From Armatimonadota bacterium (GTDB taxonomy: Bacteria; Armatimonadota; Armatimonadia; Armatimonadales; Capsulimonadaceae): a DNA stretch of 32,194 bases. Numbering within the stretch: the stretch's first letter is position 1; each line of letters begins with the position of its first letter. The notes below the pieces were generated by a model. That model had not been told where the DNA came from. It did no database searches and saw only the letters and a list, made by a program, of their open reading frames with translations. The stretch covers positions 1 to 32,194 of the forward strand of contig JANXNV010000049.1 in NCBI GenBank assembly GCA_025353925.1, in the 5' to 3' direction. Both the position numbers and the translations under genes were made by a program. Below, piece by piece: positions 30,417 through 32,194 of the stretch.

Positions 30417-30989
30417 CTACCGAATGTGGGGGGCCGCCGCCATCTGTGCGGGGAGAACGCGCCGCGCCCCGGCGTAATGGGCCTGATAGTAGTGGTCGCT
30501 TAGGCGGTCTTTTCGGACACCTTTATGAGAGTTGGCGGCATGGACAAACTCGCCACTGCCAACGTAGATGCCGACGTGGGAAATGCCATGCTTATAAGTG
30601 TTTTTGAAGAAAACGAGGTCGCCAGGCTGAAGCAGGCCATCCGGGATTTTGTTTCCATGATAATACTGCTCGGTCGCCGTGCGCGGGAGGGACACACCGT
30701 TGGTGGCACCGAGAATATAGCGGACAAAGCCGGAGCAGTCGAAACCGGAGCGCGAAGTTCCGCCCATAACGTAGCGGGTTCCGCGAAATGCATACGCGGC
30801 TCGAACAACGCTGCCACTGTGAATAGCCGTATTCTGAGCCTGCACATTGGCCAGGTGGGCCTCGCGGTTTGCACGGGTGTGTGCCGAGCCGGCCTGTGCC
30901 GAAAGCAGTACGGCGGTGCAGGTGGCGAGTGTCGTCAAGAGAAACAGCGGACGGTCCGCACAGGTGATTTTCAGTCTCAGCAAAAGCAA
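30417..30989 (-). CDS. Secreted NlpC/P60 cysteine peptidase
   Basis: From TTG 30989, with AAAGG five bases upstream, the product is 190 residues with a good signal peptide (Arg and Lys near the start, then LFLLTTLATCTAVLLSAQAGSA). An ATG at 31064, directly abutting the stop of the upstream gene, would add 25 polar residues and spoil the signal peptide. The catalytic domain has Cys85 (GFDCSGFV), His138 (HGISHVGIYVG) and His150 (FVHAANS), the NlpC/P60 triad. Such enzymes cleave D-gamma-glutamyl-diamino-acid bonds in cell-wall peptides. There is no SH3 or LysM targeting domain. It probably acts in peptidoglycan remodelling outside the membrane. Confidence 0.9.
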   Translation of the reverse strand: MLLLRLKITCADRPLFLLTTLATCTAVLLSAQAGSAHTRANREAHLANVQAQNTAIHSGSVVRAAYAFRGTRYVMGGTSRSGFDCSGFVRYILGATNGVSLPRTATEQYYHGNKIPDGLLQPGDLVFFKNTYKHGISHVGIYVGSGEFVHAANSHKGVRKDRLSDHYYQAHYAGARRVLPAQMAAAPHIR

Positions 30990-31064
30990 TAATACCTTTC
31001 GGGAGTTACATCGGGCTGATTGCGTATTCGTGCAATATTTCACAACCAGGACATTCTGGCACAT

Positions 31065-31955
31065 TTACCCTTTTTTTGCAAGCCTTTGCCGTTCGATTTC
31101 CTTTTCCGCTGCCTCCCGCTGTGCCCGTTCCGGCACAATCCGCTCCCGAGACCCGGTCGGTGTGAACGCATATCGCTCGGCACCAAGAGCGTTCAGCACG
31201 ACGCGCTCGACCGGGGAAAAGTCTTCTGCATTTGCCCGGTCAAACTGCATCGGCTCGCGAAGAGACACCGGGGGATTGGTCAGGAAGCGTGGGATACCGG
31301 AGTGGTTCCGGGAGGAAGCATGCAGCAGGAAGGGGTGGCAGAGAATAACATCGCCGACCCGACCGGTGACCTCGGCGAATTCGCGGCATTCTTCGATCAG
31401 CGGGCGAAACGGGATTTCATTGGGCAGAATACCTTCTGGGTGCGCCGCGAAAAAGCGAGCGACGGGAGCCAGAGAATCCGAGGCAATAAAAGTCCCGCCG
31501 CCCTGCGTTTCGATATCAGACCAAAGGACCAGCACGAGTAGGCCCTGTTCCGGACTGTCGAGGTAGTGCCGGAAAAAGTCTCCGTCTTTGTGCCAGCCGT
31601 GGACAGCAGCGGACGGCTCTTGCCAAGGCTGAGTGACTCCGTCGGAAAAGTTTACGATCAGGGCATCGCTCCAGTGGCAGGGAGTATGAACACGCTCAAA
31701 GCCGCCGAGAAGGTCTCCGATCGCCGCCCAGGCTTTTGGGGCGAACTCCGCACAGTCGAAGCCCGAGAGCGACGGCATATGTACACGCGACTTTTCCCAG
31801 GTTGCGGGGTCGTTCTTGTCATACCCCAGCCGGACAAATGCCCGGTTCGTGATCTCCTGCGCTGCTTCTCGGGTGAAGCAGTCGGAAATTAAAAGTGAGC
31901 CATGCTGAATAAATTCGTCAATCTGAGTCTGGCTGAGTGAGCTTGGTCTCGACAT
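31065..31955 (-). CDS. Phytanoyl-CoA dioxygenase (PhyH)-family protein
   Basis: GAGGAG precedes the ATG by seven bases. The 296-residue protein shows the iron-binding facial triad of Fe(II)/2-oxoglutarate oxygenases: His122-x-Asp124 (HGWHKDGDFF) and His212 (HPFLLHASSRN), with Arg223 as the likely 2-oxoglutarate ligand. VLVLWSDIETQGGGTFIASDS is the conserved jelly-roll strand. PhyH-family members hydroxylate diverse small molecules, so the substrate cannot be named. The C-terminal 30 residues are a charged helix. The start overlaps the end of the upstream gene by 38 bases, so they form an operon. Confidence 0.88.
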   Translation of the reverse strand: MSRPSSLSQTQIDEFIQHGSLLISDCFTREAAQEITNRAFVRLGYDKNDPATWEKSRVHMPSLSGFDCAEFAPKAWAAIGDLLGGFERVHTPCHWSDALIVNFSDGVTQPWQEPSAAVHGWHKDGDFFRHYLDSPEQGLLVLVLWSDIETQGGGTFIASDSLAPVARFFAAHPEGILPNEIPFRPLIEECREFAEVTGRVGDVILCHPFLLHASSRNHSGIPRFLTNPPVSLREPMQFDRANAEDFSPVERVVLNALGAERYAFTPTGSRERIVPERAQREAAEKEIERQRLAKKG

Positions 31956-32194
31956 AGTGATCTCCTCGAACTTGTTCTTCTGCGGGATGCGCCCGGGGAG
32001 TAGTCACCCATTCGCGGTCCTTCAAAACATGGCTGAACTGTGCAACTAGCGTGACGGCTAGTTTGAGCGTCGTGTACAGCAGGCTGAAAGGGCCATAGAC
32101 CCAGTACCAAAGCCCTAGTCCCCGGCGGGTCTTCGGCGGGGCAAGGCGATAGGTCGTGAGCAGCATCAGCGGCCCGCACAATAGGTTTATGATA
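31918..32194 (-). CDS. C-terminal part of a membrane protein, possibly a GT2 glycosyltransferase
   Basis: The frame enters from beyond the window (…IINLLCGPLMLLTTYRL…) and stops at 31918-31920, leaving about 91 residues. Hydrophobic segments lie at the beginning and at about residues 27-52 (WYWVYGPFSLLYTTLKLAVTLVA). Then comes SHVLKDREWVTTPRAHP. A terminal membrane helix followed by a W-x-x-TPR motif is common at the C-terminus of membrane-bound GT2 glycosyltransferases, which is why I suggest that family. Its end overlaps the start of the PhyH-like gene. Without the N-terminal part the identification stays tentative. Confidence 0.5.
   Translation of the reverse strand, partial: IINLLCGPLMLLTTYRLAPPKTRRGLGLWYWVYGPFSLLYTTLKLAVTLVAQFSHVLKDREWVTTPRAHPAEEQVRGDHYVETKLTQPDSD

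Noticed and set aside
1-32194. CRISPR arrays, insertion sequences with transposase genes, ribosomal RNA genes, or riboswitches
   Set aside because: I saw no regularly spaced repeats, transposase motifs, rRNA-like sequence or known riboswitch cores anywhere in the window.

Overview
The window reads as a GC-rich bacterial chromosome segment. Promoters of the TTGACA/TATAAT type, a PEP-CTERM/exosortase locus, large secreted discoidin/fibronectin-like and Asp-box proteins, and a four-domain ribosomal S1 protein together suggest a free-living, envelope-elaborating bacterium. My best guess is Armatimonadota or a relative. That is an inference from gene content and was not checked against a database.

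Layout. (1) 1-4726: two divergent genes for secreted proteins, a truncated Asp-box (BNR) repeat protein on the minus strand and a 926-residue discoidin/FN3-like protein on the plus strand. (2) About 5170-16213: a polysaccharide and exosortase locus on the plus strand. It holds two GT2 and three GT4 glycosyltransferases, a hexapeptide acyltransferase, a GmhA-like sugar-phosphate isomerase, a SurA/EpsD-like foldase, one PEP-CTERM substrate, the exosortase, an EpsI-type partner and a WecG/TagA-type transferase. Three intergenic sites in this locus carry nearly identical sigma-54 (-24/-12) promoter motifs, TTGGCATG-N4-NTGCA. I see them as the regulatory signature of the locus. (3) 16366-20424: a membrane-anchored Ser/Thr kinase with a degenerate glycine loop, a DUF4175-like membrane protein with a long low-complexity tail, a coiled-coil protein, and a 59-residue protein that appears to be expressed from a leaderless mRNA. 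(4) 20428-25769: a 59-residue membrane protein divergent from an NRAMP-family transporter lacking the usual metal motifs, then a stand-alone response regulator, a zinc alcohol dehydrogenase, a frameshifted secreted protein and a ferritin-like protein. (5) 25807-29527: housekeeping genes mutM, rpsA, coaE and cysC with clear terminators. (6) 29567-32194, minus strand: tRNA-Glu(TTC), a frameshifted HTH/homing-endonuclease-like gene whose rescued reading frame ends inside the tRNA gene, an NlpC/P60 peptidase, a phytanoyl-CoA dioxygenase-like protein and the C-terminus of a membrane protein cut by the window edge.

How the parts fit. The glycosyltransferases, isomerase and acyltransferase would build and decorate a surface polysaccharide. 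The exosortase (Cys188, Arg233, His253) would process the PEP-CTERM protein encoded two genes upstream of EpsI, and the foldase would help exported proteins fold. Sigma-54 control would tie the glycosyltransferase blocks and the foldase to one activator, whose gene is not in the window. The most useful new observations are the sigma-54 triplet, the two single-base frameshifts, the palindromic operator candidate inside the promoter of the HTH gene, and the back-to-back promoters at the NRAMP locus.
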